A stretch of DNA of 64,000 nucleotides from Actinobacteria bacterium HGW-Actinobacteria-1 (lineage in GTDB: Bacteria > Actinomycetota > Coriobacteriia > Anaerosomatales > Anaerosomataceae), in NCBI GenBank assembly GCA_002841355.1, contig PHFB01000007.1, forward strand, positions 78,501-142,500, in the 5' to 3' direction. Below are positions 33,539 through 41,701 of the stretch, in pieces (within the stretch, counting starts at the first letter, position 1; the number at the start of each line of letters is the position of its first letter). The notes beneath the pieces were generated by a model. The model was not told where the DNA came from, did not search any database, and worked only from the letters and a program-made list of their open reading frames with translations. Position numbers and translations under genes: made by a program.

Positions 33539-35458
33539 ATGGTCGAGATTTCGGTGAAGCTTCCTGACGGCAGCGAACGTGCGGTTCCGGAAGGTGCGAC
33601 GGTACTCGACGTTGCGACCGCGATCGGCCCGCGCCTCGCACAGGCCGCGCTGGCGGGCTCGGTCAACGGCACGCTCGTGGATCTCGGCACGGTCGTTGGC
33701 AACGGCGACGAAGTCGCGATCATCACGTCCAAGAGTCCCGAGGCGCTCCACATCGTCCGTCACTCGGCCGCGCACGTTATGGCTGAAGCCGTGAAGGACC
33801 TGTTCCCGACCGCCAAGTTCGGTATCGGGCCCGCCATCGAGGACGGCTTCTACTACGACTTCGACGTGGACCGCCCGTTCACTCCCGAGGACCTTGAGGC
33901 GATCGAAGCGCGGATGCGCGAGATCGTGGCCGAGGAGAAGACCTTTACCCGTGGCGTGCTCGACAAGCTCGAGGCATGGGACGCGTTCGATGGTCAGCCG
34001 TACAAGCGCGAGCTGATCGAGGACCTCCCGGAGACCGGGACGATCTCGATCTACACCCAGGGCGCGTTCACTGACCTCTGCCGCGGGCCGCACGTGCCCT
34101 CCACCGGGCTTCTCGGCGCGTTCAAGCTCATGAAGTTGGCGGGTGCATACTGGCGCGGCGACAGCACGCGTCCGATGCTGCAGCGCATCTACGGCACCGC
34201 GTGGCTCACGCAGAGGGATCTCGACGCGTATCTCACGCGCCTGGAGGAGGCCGAGAAGCGCGATCATCGCAAGCTCGGCAAGGAACTCGACTTGTTCTCG
34301 TTCCACGAGATCGCGGGTGCGGGTCTGCCGCTCTATCACCCCAAGGGTGCGCGCATCCTCCGGCTGCTTCAGGAGTGGCTGCGCGCCGAGCTGTACCGTC
34401 GCGGCTATGTGGAGGCGATCACGCCGCACATGTACAAGGCCGATGTGTGGAAGACGAGCGGTCACTACGACTTCTATCGCGAGAACATGTACTTCTTCGA
34501 GATCGACGAGGGCGATGGCAAGGTCAACGAGTACGGCATCAAGCCGATGAACTGCCCCGGTCACGTCATGATCTTCGACAACGACGTTCGTTCATACCGC
34601 GACCTGCCGATGCGGATCTTCGAGTTCGGCACCGTGTACCGCCACGAGATGTCCGGTGTGGTTCACGGCCTCATGCGCGCCCGCGGCTTCACGCAGGACG
34701 ACGCGCACATCTTCTGCGCACCGAATCAGGTTCACGACGAAGTCATCAAGATGCTTGAGCTCGTTGACTACATCATGGGCGACGTCTTCGGGTTCGAGTA
34801 CTCGGCGGAGATCTCGACCCGCCCCACCGAGAAGTCGATCGGTGCCGATGATATGTGGGAGCTTGCCACCAAATCGCTCATGGGCGCGTGCGAGAGCCGC
34901 GGCCTGGCCTACGAGATCAACGAAGGCGACGGCGCGTTCTACGGCCCGAAGATCGACATCAAGCTCAAGGACGCGATCGGCCGCACGTGGCAGTGCTCGA
35001 CCATCCAGGTCGACTTCAACTTCCCCGAGCGATTCGGCCTGACCTACCGCACCGCCGAGAACAGCGAGGCGGTGCCGTTCATGCTGCACCGCACGATCCT
35101 CGGTTCGATGGAGCGGTTCCTCGGCATCCTGATCGAGCACTATGCGGGCGCGTTCCCCACGTGGCTCGCGCCGGTTCAGGCGGTCGTTATCCCGATCTCG
35201 GATCGGCACCTCGACTACGCCGAGTCGACCCGTCGCGATCTTGAGGCCGCCGGTGTCCGGGCCGAGGTGTACGCCGAGAACGAGCCGATGCGCGTGAAGA
35301 TCGCCAAAGCGCAGCAGCAGAAGGTGCCCTACATGCTGATCGTCGGCGACAAAGAGGTCGAGTCCGGCGCTGTCGGTGTGCGCGAGCGCACGGCGGGCGA
35401 CATCGGCGCGATGGCCGTTGACGAGTTTGCCAAGCGCGTGCAGTCGGAGAAGCCGTAG
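33539..35458 (+). CDS. thrS: Threonyl-tRNA synthetase
   Basis: Class II synthetase charging tRNA-Thr, with editing. About 639 residues: N-terminal TGS domain, the editing (SAD) domain with HSAAHVMAEAVKDLFP and CRGPHVPST, the catalytic domain with the zinc-binding MNCPGHVMIF, FRYRHE-like VYRHEMSG motif 2 and motif 3 near GSMERFLGILIEH, and the C-terminal anticodon-binding domain. Two adjacent ATGs (33536, 33539) are possible; the second has the better spacing to GGAGG. Confidence 0.97.
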   Translation: MVEISVKLPDGSERAVPEGATVLDVATAIGPRLAQAALAGSVNGTLVDLGTVVGNGDEVAIITSKSPEALHIVRHSAAHVMAEAVKDLFPTAKFGIGPAIEDGFYYDFDVDRPFTPEDLEAIEARMREIVAEEKTFTRGVLDKLEAWDAFDGQPYKRELIEDLPETGTISIYTQGAFTDLCRGPHVPSTGLLGAFKLMKLAGAYWRGDSTRPMLQRIYGTAWLTQRDLDAYLTRLEEAEKRDHRKLGKELDLFSFHEIAGAGLPLYHPKGARILRLLQEWLRAELYRRGYVEAITPHMYKADVWKTSGHYDFYRENMYFFEIDEGDGKVNEYGIKPMNCPGHVMIFDNDVRSYRDLPMRIFEFGTVYRHEMSGVVHGLMRARGFTQDDAHIFCAPNQVHDEVIKMLELVDYIMGDVFGFEYSAEISTRPTEKSIGADDMWELATKSLMGACESRGLAYEINEGDGAFYGPKIDIKLKDAIGRTWQCSTIQVDFNFPERFGLTYRTAENSEAVPFMLHRTILGSMERFLGILIEHYAGAFPTWLAPVQAVVIPISDRHLDYAESTRRDLEAAGVRAEVYAENEPMRVKIAKAQQQKVPYMLIVGDKEVESGAVGVRERTAGDIGAMAVDEFAKRVQSEKP

Positions 35459-35487
35459 GATCGGTGCGAGACCCGAGGGAGTAGCGC

Positions 35488-37623
35488 GTGAGTTGGCTTG
35501 CGCCCGCAATCGTCGCGATTCTGAGTGGCAGCGTCATCCTGGCTGCTGTGTTCCTGTACCTCTACACGCGGGAACGTCAGGCGTGGATGGGCACTTGGGG
35601 CATCGCCTGGCTGGCGTACACCGCGCGCTTCGGGGTCGAGCTGTACCAGGCGCTCTCGGGTTCGCATGCGATTCTCCCCGCGCTCGCGAACAACCTTCTT
35701 GTGCTCATCACCGGCGTCTTGTTGCTCGACGGTACGTACCTGCTCGCCGGCAAGTCGATTCCCGGGTGGCATCGTAGCCTGGCGGTCGTGGCGGCCATAT
35801 GGACGGTCACTGCCGCGTTCATGGGGCTGGCGCCTGCAACGGTGAGTAGCGCGGCCTGGGTCTTCAGGGGCGTAGCGAACATCGCGGCGGGCATCGTCTG
35901 GTACCGCAGCGTGGTCAACAGCGGTCCGTGGGGCAAGATCACGGGCGTGTCGTTCGTGATCTGGGGACTGCACAACCTTGATTACCCGTTCCTCCGCGGT
36001 GTTGCCTCGTTCGCGGCGTTCGGCTTCATGTTCGGCGCCTTCCTCGAATTCATCATTGCGTTCGGCGCCTTGATCGCATACTTCGAACTGACCCGAGGTC
36101 AACTTCGTGAGAGCGAGTCCCGGTACCGGGCGATGTTCGAAGACAGCGCGTCGGTGATGTTGATCGTCGACCCAACGGACTCCCACATCGTGCAAGCGAA
36201 TGCTGCCGCCAGCGCGTACTACGGCTGGCCGACAGAGGTGCTGACGACGATGAAGGTATCCGAAATCAACACGCTCTCATCCGATGAGATCCTTGCTGAG
36301 ATGGCGGACGCCAGGCAGCGCGCGCGGCACTTCTTCCACTTCGTCCACCGGCTCGCCTCAGGCGAACTTCGGGATGTGGAGGTGTACTCCGGTCCTGTCG
36401 TGGTGAGCGGCCGCGAACTTCTCTACTCGATCGTCCACGACGTCACGGACCGGGCTCGCGCCGAGCGGGAGCTTCGTGAGAGCGAGGAGCGCTACTCAAC
36501 GCTCTTCGAGCGCAGTCAATCGCCGATGCTGATCGTCTCGAGCGAGGGAGCGCGCATCCTGGATGCGAATGACGCGGCGGCGCGCATGTATGGCTGGCCC
36601 GTTGAAACACTCATGCAGATGAGCATCGCCGATCTCAGCCTCGACGACGATGAGTCGGTTAGTCGTGAGGTCGCGGAGACCGTTGCCGAAGGTGGACGGG
36701 CGCGGATCTTCAGACATCGCGCCGCTGACGGCCGACTGCTCGACGTGGAGATCTACTCGACGCCGCTTCAGCTCAACGCGCGCACCGTGCTCTATACGAT
36801 CGTCAACGACATCACTCCACGGGTACATGCCGAGCAGCAGCTGGTCGAGTATCAGCAGCACCTCAAGGAGCTGGTCGAACAGCGCACTGCGGCGCTCAGC
36901 GCGGCGAACCTCGAACTTGAACGAGCGTCCCACGCGAAGGACGCGTATCTCGCCAACATGAGCCACGAACTGCGGACGCCGCTCAACTCCGTCATCGGCT
37001 TCTCGGCGCTTCTCACGCGCGGGATGGCAGGCGACCTCAACGAGGAGCAGCTGCGCCAGGTGGAGATGATCAATGCGAGCGGCCAGCACCTCCTGCGCGT
37101 CGTCGACGGAATCCTCGACCTGGCACGCATCGCTGCAGGCGAGATCGAGGTCACTGCTGAGGACGTAGACGTTTCTGATCTGTGCGACCAGGTCGCATCG
37201 CGGATCATCCCGCTGATTGCCGAGCGCGATATCGTGCTGCGCACGACCATCGAGCCCGGGGTGGTGATTCGGACCGACCCCGTGTTGCTGGAGCAGGTTC
37301 TTTGGAACCTGCTCGGGAATGCTGTGAAGTTCACCGAGCGCGGCGAGGTCGCGTTGGAGCTGGCGCTTCGCGACGAGCATGTCTCGATCGTCGTGCGCGA
37401 CACAGGTCGGGGCGTCCATCCGCTCGATCAGGAGCGGGTGTTCGACATGTTCGTCCGCATCGAAGACGAGCACGGTGTCAGATCGGATGGGACCGGCCTA
37501 GGTCTGCCGATCTCAAAGCGGCTCGTGGATGTGCTGGGCGGAACAATCGACTTCGAAAGCACGGTGGGCGAAGGAAGCGCATTCACAATCGTGCTCCCGT
37601 TGGATCCGGACGCAGCGGGATAG
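35488..37623 (+). CDS. Membrane PAS-domain sensor histidine kinase (orphan)
   Basis: A 711-residue kinase. The first about 205 residues contain around seven hydrophobic segments, forming a membrane sensor region. Two PAS domains follow, both introduced by a similar phrase (ESESRYRAMFEDSAS and ESEERYSTLFERSQS). A coiled-coil leads to the HisKA dimerisation domain (NMSHELRTPLNSVIGFSALL) and a HATPase domain (NLLGNAVKFTERG, DTGRGVHPLD, GTGLGLPISKRL). No receiver domain and no adjacent response regulator exist, so its partner is unknown. GTG start after GAGGGAG. It stands between thrS and infC with no evident link to either. Confidence 0.9.
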   Translation: MSWLAPAIVAILSGSVILAAVFLYLYTRERQAWMGTWGIAWLAYTARFGVELYQALSGSHAILPALANNLLVLITGVLLLDGTYLLAGKSIPGWHRSLAVVAAIWTVTAAFMGLAPATVSSAAWVFRGVANIAAGIVWYRSVVNSGPWGKITGVSFVIWGLHNLDYPFLRGVASFAAFGFMFGAFLEFIIAFGALIAYFELTRGQLRESESRYRAMFEDSASVMLIVDPTDSHIVQANAAASAYYGWPTEVLTTMKVSEINTLSSDEILAEMADARQRARHFFHFVHRLASGELRDVEVYSGPVVVSGRELLYSIVHDVTDRARAERELRESEERYSTLFERSQSPMLIVSSEGARILDANDAAARMYGWPVETLMQMSIADLSLDDDESVSREVAETVAEGGRARIFRHRAADGRLLDVEIYSTPLQLNARTVLYTIVNDITPRVHAEQQLVEYQQHLKELVEQRTAALSAANLELERASHAKDAYLANMSHELRTPLNSVIGFSALLTRGMAGDLNEEQLRQVEMINASGQHLLRVVDGILDLARIAAGEIEVTAEDVDVSDLCDQVASRIIPLIAERDIVLRTTIEPGVVIRTDPVLLEQVLWNLLGNAVKFTERGEVALELALRDEHVSIVVRDTGRGVHPLDQERVFDMFVRIEDEHGVRSDGTGLGLPISKRLVDVLGGTIDFESTVGEGSAFTIVLPLDPDAAG

Positions 37624-37625
37624 GG

Positions 37626-37655
37626 TTGGACACATCACGGTGCTGCAGCTATACT
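37626..37655 (+). promoter_or_regulatory. Promoter of the infC-rpmI-rplT operon
   Basis: TTGGAC (37626-37631) and TATACT (37650-37655) with 18-base spacing. Transcription would start near 37662, giving a leader of about 215 bases before infC. Confidence 0.65.
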
Positions 37656-37684
37656 GACCAGGCTACAACTGCATACTGACAAGC

Positions 37685-37825
37685 GGGACCCCTGCCTTCA
37701 GGGCTAGCGTGGTCCCCACCTTGCGGCACAGGAACGAAGCAGCCGTCTGGTCGAGAGAGCTGAACGGGCCCATGTGGGTCGCGTTTCGCGTTTCGTCCCG
37801 ACGGCAGAAGCCGCCGGGAGTTTTT
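37685..37825 (+). promoter_or_regulatory. infC operon leader with attenuator hairpin
   Basis: The untranslated leader contains a first hairpin (GGGACC 37685-37690 with GGTCCC 37711-37716, enclosing CCTG/CAGG) and a terminator-like hairpin (CCCGACGGC 37797-37805, loop AGAA, GCCGCCGGG 37810-37818, one mismatch) followed by five T's. Leaders of this operon in other bacteria are bound by ribosomal protein L20 to cause premature termination. Here the architecture is consistent with attenuation, but the L20-binding mimic was not identified by sequence. Confidence 0.65.
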
Positions 37826-37849
37826 GTTTGTGGAACGATGCGGCCATGA
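37772..37849 (+). CDS. Possible leader peptide overlapping the infC attenuator
   Basis: A 25-codon open frame (ATG 37772, TGA 37847-37849; [16 protein letters not shown]...) spans the terminator-like hairpin. Only a weak GAGAGAG-like binding site precedes it. If translated, ribosomes would disrupt the attenuator. It may equally be a chance frame in GC-rich leader sequence. Confidence 0.25.
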   Translation: MWVAFRVSSRRQKPPGVFVCGTMRP

Positions 37850-37878
37850 GGGCCGCGGACAGCGGAGGTGGAACGCCT

Positions 37879-38535
37879 ATCAGCACGACCGAGCCGAGGA
37901 TCAACGAGCGCATCCGCGCCCCACGTTGCCGTCTCATCGGCGCAGAGGGCGAGCAGCTTGGAATCTTCAACGTCTCCGACGCCCTGCGCGTCGCGGATGA
38001 CCAGGCGCTTGACCTGGTCGAGATCGCGCCGACTGCCGATCCGCCCGTGTGCCGGATCATGGACTACAGCAAGTTCAAGTACGAGCAGGCCATGAAGGCC
38101 AAGAAGGCGCGCAAGCACCAGACGACGGTGCAGATCAAAGAGATCAAGTTCCGTCCCAAGATCGACAAGCACGACTACGAGACCAAGAAGCGGCACGTTA
38201 TCCGGTTCCTCGAGAGTGGTGCCAAGGTCAAGGTGACGATCATGTTCCGCGGTCGTGAGATGGTTCACGCCGAGCGCGGCCTGGTAATCCTTGAGAGGCT
38301 TGCGGAGGACGTCAAGGACATGAGCATCGTCGAGAGCCAGCCGAAGCTGGAAGGGCGCAACATGCTTATGCTCCTTGCGCCGGTTAAGAAGGAGCCCGTC
38401 AAGGGCGAGAAGGCTGCGGTCGAGGCGGCGGAGGATGCCGAGATCGAAGTGGACGCACCTGACGCCGACACCGAGGTTCCCGAGATCGAAGTCGAGACCA
38501 CGGATGCTGAAGTCGAGACCACGGACGCCGAGTAG
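37879..38535 (+). CDS. infC: Translation initiation factor IF-3, with a rare ATC start
   Basis: IF-3 prevents subunit association and proofreads start codons. The frame contains the family N-terminus [12 protein letters not shown], then [35 protein letters not shown] and the C-terminal domain with [17 protein letters not shown] and MFRGREMVH. The best Shine-Dalgarno in the region, GGAGGTG (37864-37870), is 8 bases before ATC at 37879, exactly where homologues begin (I-S-T-T-E-P-R-I-N). infC is known for AUU/AUC starts that allow autoregulation. ATG 37846 would add 11 residues not typical of the family. The C-terminus has an unusual acidic tail of about 35 residues with a repeated VETTDAE unit. 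Confidence 0.93.
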   Translation: MSTTEPRINERIRAPRCRLIGAEGEQLGIFNVSDALRVADDQALDLVEIAPTADPPVCRIMDYSKFKYEQAMKAKKARKHQTTVQIKEIKFRPKIDKHDYETKKRHVIRFLESGAKVKVTIMFRGREMVHAERGLVILERLAEDVKDMSIVESQPKLEGRNMLMLLAPVKKEPVKGEKAAVEAAEDAEIEVDAPDADTEVPEIEVETTDAEVETTDAE

Positions 38536-38565
38536 CGCGTTCGGTACATGAAGGAGTCGTGAGCG

Positions 38566-38763
38566 ATGCCGAAGATGAAGACGCACAAGGGGACTGCCAA
38601 GCGGTTCCGTCTCACTGGCACTGGCAAGATCAAGCGTGCCAACGCGTTCAAGAGCCACATCCTGGAGAAGAAGAGCCCGAAGCGGAAGCGTGCCTTCAAG
38701 GCCGATTCTTTCGTGCACGCGGCTGACGAGAATGTCATCAAGAAGAATCTGGGCATCGGTTAG
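38566..38763 (+). CDS. rpmI: Large ribosomal subunit protein bL35
   Basis: A 65-residue basic ribosomal protein beginning [20 protein letters not shown], the standard bL35 N-terminus, with [14 protein letters not shown] in the middle. AAGGAG lies upstream of the ATG. Middle gene of the conserved infC-rpmI-rplT operon. Confidence 0.97.
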   Translation: MPKMKTHKGTAKRFRLTGTGKIKRANAFKSHILEKKSPKRKRAFKADSFVHAADENVIKKNLGIG

Positions 38764-38796
38764 TCCGACGCCGTTTGACGTGAGGAGAGATTCACC

Positions 38797-39156
38797 ATGC
38801 CTAGAGTGAAACGTGCCGTAAGCGCCAAGAAGAAGCGCGCAACAGTACTTACCGCAGCCAAGGGCTACTACGGCGCAAAGAGCCGTAGCTACCGCGCCGC
38901 CAAAGAGCAGGTCCAGCACTCGCTGCAGTACGTGTATCGCGATCGTCGCAACAAGAAGCGTGAGATCCGCCGCCTGTGGATCACTCGCATCAATGCCGCG
39001 GCTCGCCTGAACGGGCTGTCGTACTCGCTGTTCATGAACGGTCTCAAGAAGGCCGAGATCGCGCTCGACCGCAAGGTTCTTGCGGACATGGCTGTCAACG
39101 ACCCCGCGTCGTTCGCCAAGCTTGCCGAAGTTGCTAAGGCGCAGATCTCCGCGTAG
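38797..39156 (+). CDS. rplT: Large ribosomal subunit protein bL20
   Basis: A 119-residue protein starting [19 protein letters not shown], followed by [19 protein letters not shown] and [19 protein letters not shown], all characteristic of bL20. It binds 23S rRNA early in assembly and in several bacteria represses this operon through the leader mRNA. GAGGAGAG lies 7-8 bases before the ATG. Confidence 0.97.
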   Translation: MPRVKRAVSAKKKRATVLTAAKGYYGAKSRSYRAAKEQVQHSLQYVYRDRRNKKREIRRLWITRINAAARLNGLSYSLFMNGLKKAEIALDRKVLADMAVNDPASFAKLAEVAKAQISA

Positions 39157-39182
39157 GTTCTCGGCAGATAGTGAACGGAACT

Positions 39183-39215
39183 CGAAAGGCCCCGCCGTTG
39201 CGGGGCCTTTCGTTA
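39183..39215 (+). terminator. Terminator of the infC operon
   Basis: A perfect 13-bp stem (CGAAAGGCCCCGC 39183-39195; complement 39200-39212) with loop CGTT, followed by TTA, about 27 bases after the rplT stop. Confidence 0.88.
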
Positions 39216-39347
39216 TGGCGGGGGCAAGGTGCGGTTCAGTGCCAGGCAAGCGTTCGTTCAGCACGCTGCGGCATGCTGGGGTAGCCGCAATCGCGGCAAT
39301 CAGGTCATGTCGCTCTCCCCTCGGCGACGTCAGGAAAGGGGAGGGCT

Positions 39348-39830
39348 ATGAAGCGTTTCATACTGGTACTGCTGGCAATCGGGGTGGCTGCGTGTGCCGG
39401 CTCGGCGGGTGCGTATTTCACCGGGCAGGCCGAGGTCTCCGACAACATCATCCGAGCGGGCGGGGTGAGCCTGTCGTGTGAGCCGACCTCGGCGGCAATC
39501 TGCGTTGACTCGATCGCGCCGGGCACGGTGAGCGAGCGGAGTCTCACGGTCGTGAATACCGGAGCGCTGCCCGCGAGCTTCGTAGTCACCGGTGCGAAGA
39601 AGGCGGGTATCACGGACTTCTACAACGCGCTCACCTGCCAGGTCGCCGCAGACGGCGCTGTTGTCTACGACGGACCGCTCAACGCACTCAGAACGGCACC
39701 GTTCGAGCTTGCAGCAGGCGCGCGAGCGAGGCTGACGTTCGGACTGGGGCTGCCGGCCTCCGCTGGCAATGACCTCTCTGGCGACTACGTGAAGATGTCG
39801 TTCTATGTGGATGCGGAGCAGGTGCACTGA
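39348..39830 (+). CDS. TasA/CalY-like secreted protein (SipW-dependent type)
   Basis: A 160-residue exported protein. The N-terminus MKRFILVLLAIGVAACAGSA followed by GAYFTGQAEVSDN resembles SipW-type signal peptides (hydrophobic core, then A-x-A-Y-F and a following N-x-x region). The mature part (SLTVVNTGALPASFVVTG, YVKMSFYVDAEQ) resembles the beta-sandwich of TasA/camelysin-like biofilm fibre proteins. V13-A14-A15-C16 also fits a lipobox, so a lipoprotein is possible instead. Three cysteines remain in the mature part. GGGGAGGG lies 4 bases before the ATG and the stop overlaps the next gene's start (TGATG). Fibre formation is inferred from family and the adjacent peptidase. Confidence 0.78.
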   Translation: MKRFILVLLAIGVAACAGSAGAYFTGQAEVSDNIIRAGGVSLSCEPTSAAICVDSIAPGTVSERSLTVVNTGALPASFVVTGAKKAGITDFYNALTCQVAADGAVVYDGPLNALRTAPFELAAGARARLTFGLGLPASAGNDLSGDYVKMSFYVDAEQVH

Positions 39831-40228
39831 TGGTCGAGCGCGAGAGCGACCGGTTTCGCACCGCGAAGCGGGCGATGAGTCTGGCTGCGCTGGCCGCATG
39901 GGGGCTTGTCGTCGTCTTCTTCGGTGCGACCGTCATCACCGGTGGATCGATGGAGCCGTCGGTCAAGCCCGGAGATGTCGTGGTCTACCGTCGCTCGGCG
40001 GAGCGGGTCGGCGAGGGTGACATCATCTACTTCTCGCATCCGGAGTGGCCGAAGGGGGTCGTACATCGGGTCGTGGAAGTGCTGCCGGATGGCAGCGTAC
40101 GAACCCGCGGTGACGCCAATGCGGTCGAGGATCGTGACGCAGTTCCACGTAGACGCATTCGTGGCGTTGTGACCTTCGTAGTGCCAAGCGGGAAGGCGCT
40201 AGCGGCTGCCTCCGAAGCGCTGAGATGA
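39830..40228 (+). CDS. SipW-like (ER-type) signal peptidase I
   Basis: A 132-residue S26 signal peptidase with a single N-terminal membrane helix (about 17-38), the catalytic Ser in GGSMEPSVKPGD (S40) and, in place of the bacterial Lys, a His in KGVVHRVVEVLPDG (H79). Ser-His dyads define the ER-type/SipW branch. It should release the SipW-type signal of the preceding gene, with which it is translationally coupled by a one-base overlap. It is short and lacks a second membrane helix at the C-terminus (VVTFVVPSGKAL is only weakly hydrophobic). Confidence 0.88.
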   Translation: MVERESDRFRTAKRAMSLAALAAWGLVVVFFGATVITGGSMEPSVKPGDVVVYRRSAERVGEGDIIYFSHPEWPKGVVHRVVEVLPDGSVRTRGDANAVEDRDAVPRRRIRGVVTFVVPSGKALAAASEALR

Positions 40229-40233
40229 TGTGC

Positions 40234-40239
40234 TATACT
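40234..40239 (+). promoter_or_regulatory. -10 box for the pheST T-box transcript
   Basis: TATACT; transcription would begin near 40246, just before the T-box stem I. No clear -35 hexamer at canonical spacing. Confidence 0.5.
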
Positions 40240-40245
40240 CGCGCA

Positions 40246-40560
40246 CAATCGCACGATGGCAAGGCTATGACGGAGAGGCGTTCGCCTTCAGCAACCCGCC
40301 AGGGAAGGGACTCCAGAGACTGGAAGGGTCCCGGGAAGCGCGACGAACGGTTCACTCCATCAGCAGCGACCTGAACGGGCATATGCCTGAGTAGGGAAGC
40401 CGGGGCCCACCGATAACGGGTAGTCGGTTCACAACCGGCAGCGCGCGGCAGAGCCGCTCGCACTGAGAGGGCGCGATTCATCGCGTCAACCAGGGTGGTA
40501 CCGCGGGAGCCGCTCCCGTCCTTGGGAACAACCAGGACGAGGGCGGCTTCTTTCTGTTCT
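40246..40560 (+). promoter_or_regulatory. T-box riboswitch leader, specifier TTC (Phe)
   Basis: The 355 bases between the signal peptidase and pheS hold a T-box leader. The canonical T-box AGGGTGGTACCGCG lies at 40492-40505. It is followed by a terminator hairpin (40509-40524 with 40533-40547) and a T-rich tract (TTCTTTCTGTTCT). On the 3' side of the long stem I, TTC at 40351-40353 is well placed as the specifier codon, matching the downstream phenylalanyl-tRNA synthetase. Uncharged tRNA-Phe would stabilise the antiterminator and allow pheST transcription. Stem boundaries were read by eye. Confidence 0.9.
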
Positions 40561-40583
40561 CGCAAAGCGTGAGGAGAGCGTGC

Positions 40584-41645
40584 ATGAGTATCGTAGATGA
40601 ACTGCGAGCACTTGAGGTCGAGGCTCTTGGGGCCATCGGCTCGGTGTCTGACCTTCCCGCGCTCGAGGACGTGCGCATTGCGTTTCTCGGGAAGAAGGGC
40701 TCGCTCACGGCCGTGCTACGCGGCCTTGGTTCGCTTCCGGCCGATGAGCGTCCTGCGGTCGGCAAAGTCTCCAACGAGGTACGCGAGGCGCTCGAGCGTG
40801 CGCTTGAGGCTCGCAAGGAGGAACTCGCAGGCGCCGCCATGGCAGACCGGTTTATCGCCGAGGCGGTGGACGTCACGCTTCCCGGACGTTTGCGTCTGCC
40901 GGGCAAGCGGCACCTCATCAACCAGACCGTCGACGATATCGTGAAGGTCTTCCTGGGCTTGGGCTACAAGATCGCCGAGGGGCCAGAGGCGGAGCTGGAT
41001 TACTACAACTTCACGGCGCTCAACCACCCGCCGGAGCACCCGGCCCGTGCGGCTACCGACACCTTCTACTTGCGCGACCTCTCCGGCGATACCGCCGCGA
41101 TCGAGGGCGAGTCCGATGTCTTGCTGCGCACGCACACCAGCCCCGTGCAGGTGCGCGTGATGGAGCGGCAGCAGCCACCCATCTACGTGCTCGCTCCGGG
41201 CAAGGTGTACCGCAGGGACGTTGCGGACCCGAGCCATCTGCCGCAGTTCACGCAGATTGAAGGGCTCGTCGTGGACGAGGGCATAACCTTCGGCGACCTC
41301 AAGGGCACCCTCGAGCACTTTGTGCGCGAGATCTTCGGTCCCGATCGCAAGGTCCGCCTGCGTCCGCACTTCTTCCCGTTCACCGAACCGTCCGCCGAGG
41401 TCGACGTGTCGTGCGGCATGTGCGGCGGCAGCGGGTGCCGGAGCTGCAGCGGCGAAGGGTGGCTCGAGGTGCTCGGCAGCGGCATGGTCGACCCGAACGT
41501 CTTCGGATACGTGGGCATCGACCCCGAGCGGTATACGGGCTTCGCGTTCGGCGTCGGAGCCGAGCGGGTCGCGGCGCTGAAGTACGGCATCCCCGACTTG
41601 AGGCTGTTCGTCGATGGCGACATGCGGTTCCTGAGGCAGTTCTAG
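40584..41645 (+). CDS. pheS: Phenylalanyl-tRNA synthetase alpha subunit
   Basis: Catalytic alpha chain of the (alpha-beta)2 class II synthetase. The 353-residue protein has an N-terminal coiled-coil region, the conserved GYKIAEGPE, LLRTHTSPVQVR (motif 2 area), GKVYRRDVADPSH, FFPFTEPSAEVDV and GFAFGVGAERVAALKYGIPD (motif 3). A Cys knuckle, CGMCGGSGCRSC, is inserted before GWLEVLGSGMV; this variant occurs in many bacterial PheS proteins. ATG 40584 follows GAGGAGAG; an upstream in-frame GTG is less likely. Confidence 0.96.
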   Translation: MSIVDELRALEVEALGAIGSVSDLPALEDVRIAFLGKKGSLTAVLRGLGSLPADERPAVGKVSNEVREALERALEARKEELAGAAMADRFIAEAVDVTLPGRLRLPGKRHLINQTVDDIVKVFLGLGYKIAEGPEAELDYYNFTALNHPPEHPARAATDTFYLRDLSGDTAAIEGESDVLLRTHTSPVQVRVMERQQPPIYVLAPGKVYRRDVADPSHLPQFTQIEGLVVDEGITFGDLKGTLEHFVREIFGPDRKVRLRPHFFPFTEPSAEVDVSCGMCGGSGCRSCSGEGWLEVLGSGMVDPNVFGYVGIDPERYTGFAFGVGAERVAALKYGIPDLRLFVDGDMRFLRQF

Positions 41646-41701
41646 CGCCGATTCCATGCGAACCCCCGCCGCGATGCGGCGATAAAGGAAGGACCAACGC
41701 G

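Noticed and set aside
39240..39347. A small gene between the rplT terminator and the TasA-like gene.
   Set aside because: Short frames here lack a ribosome binding site and recognisable sequence; the stretch is more likely the upstream region of the TasA-like gene.
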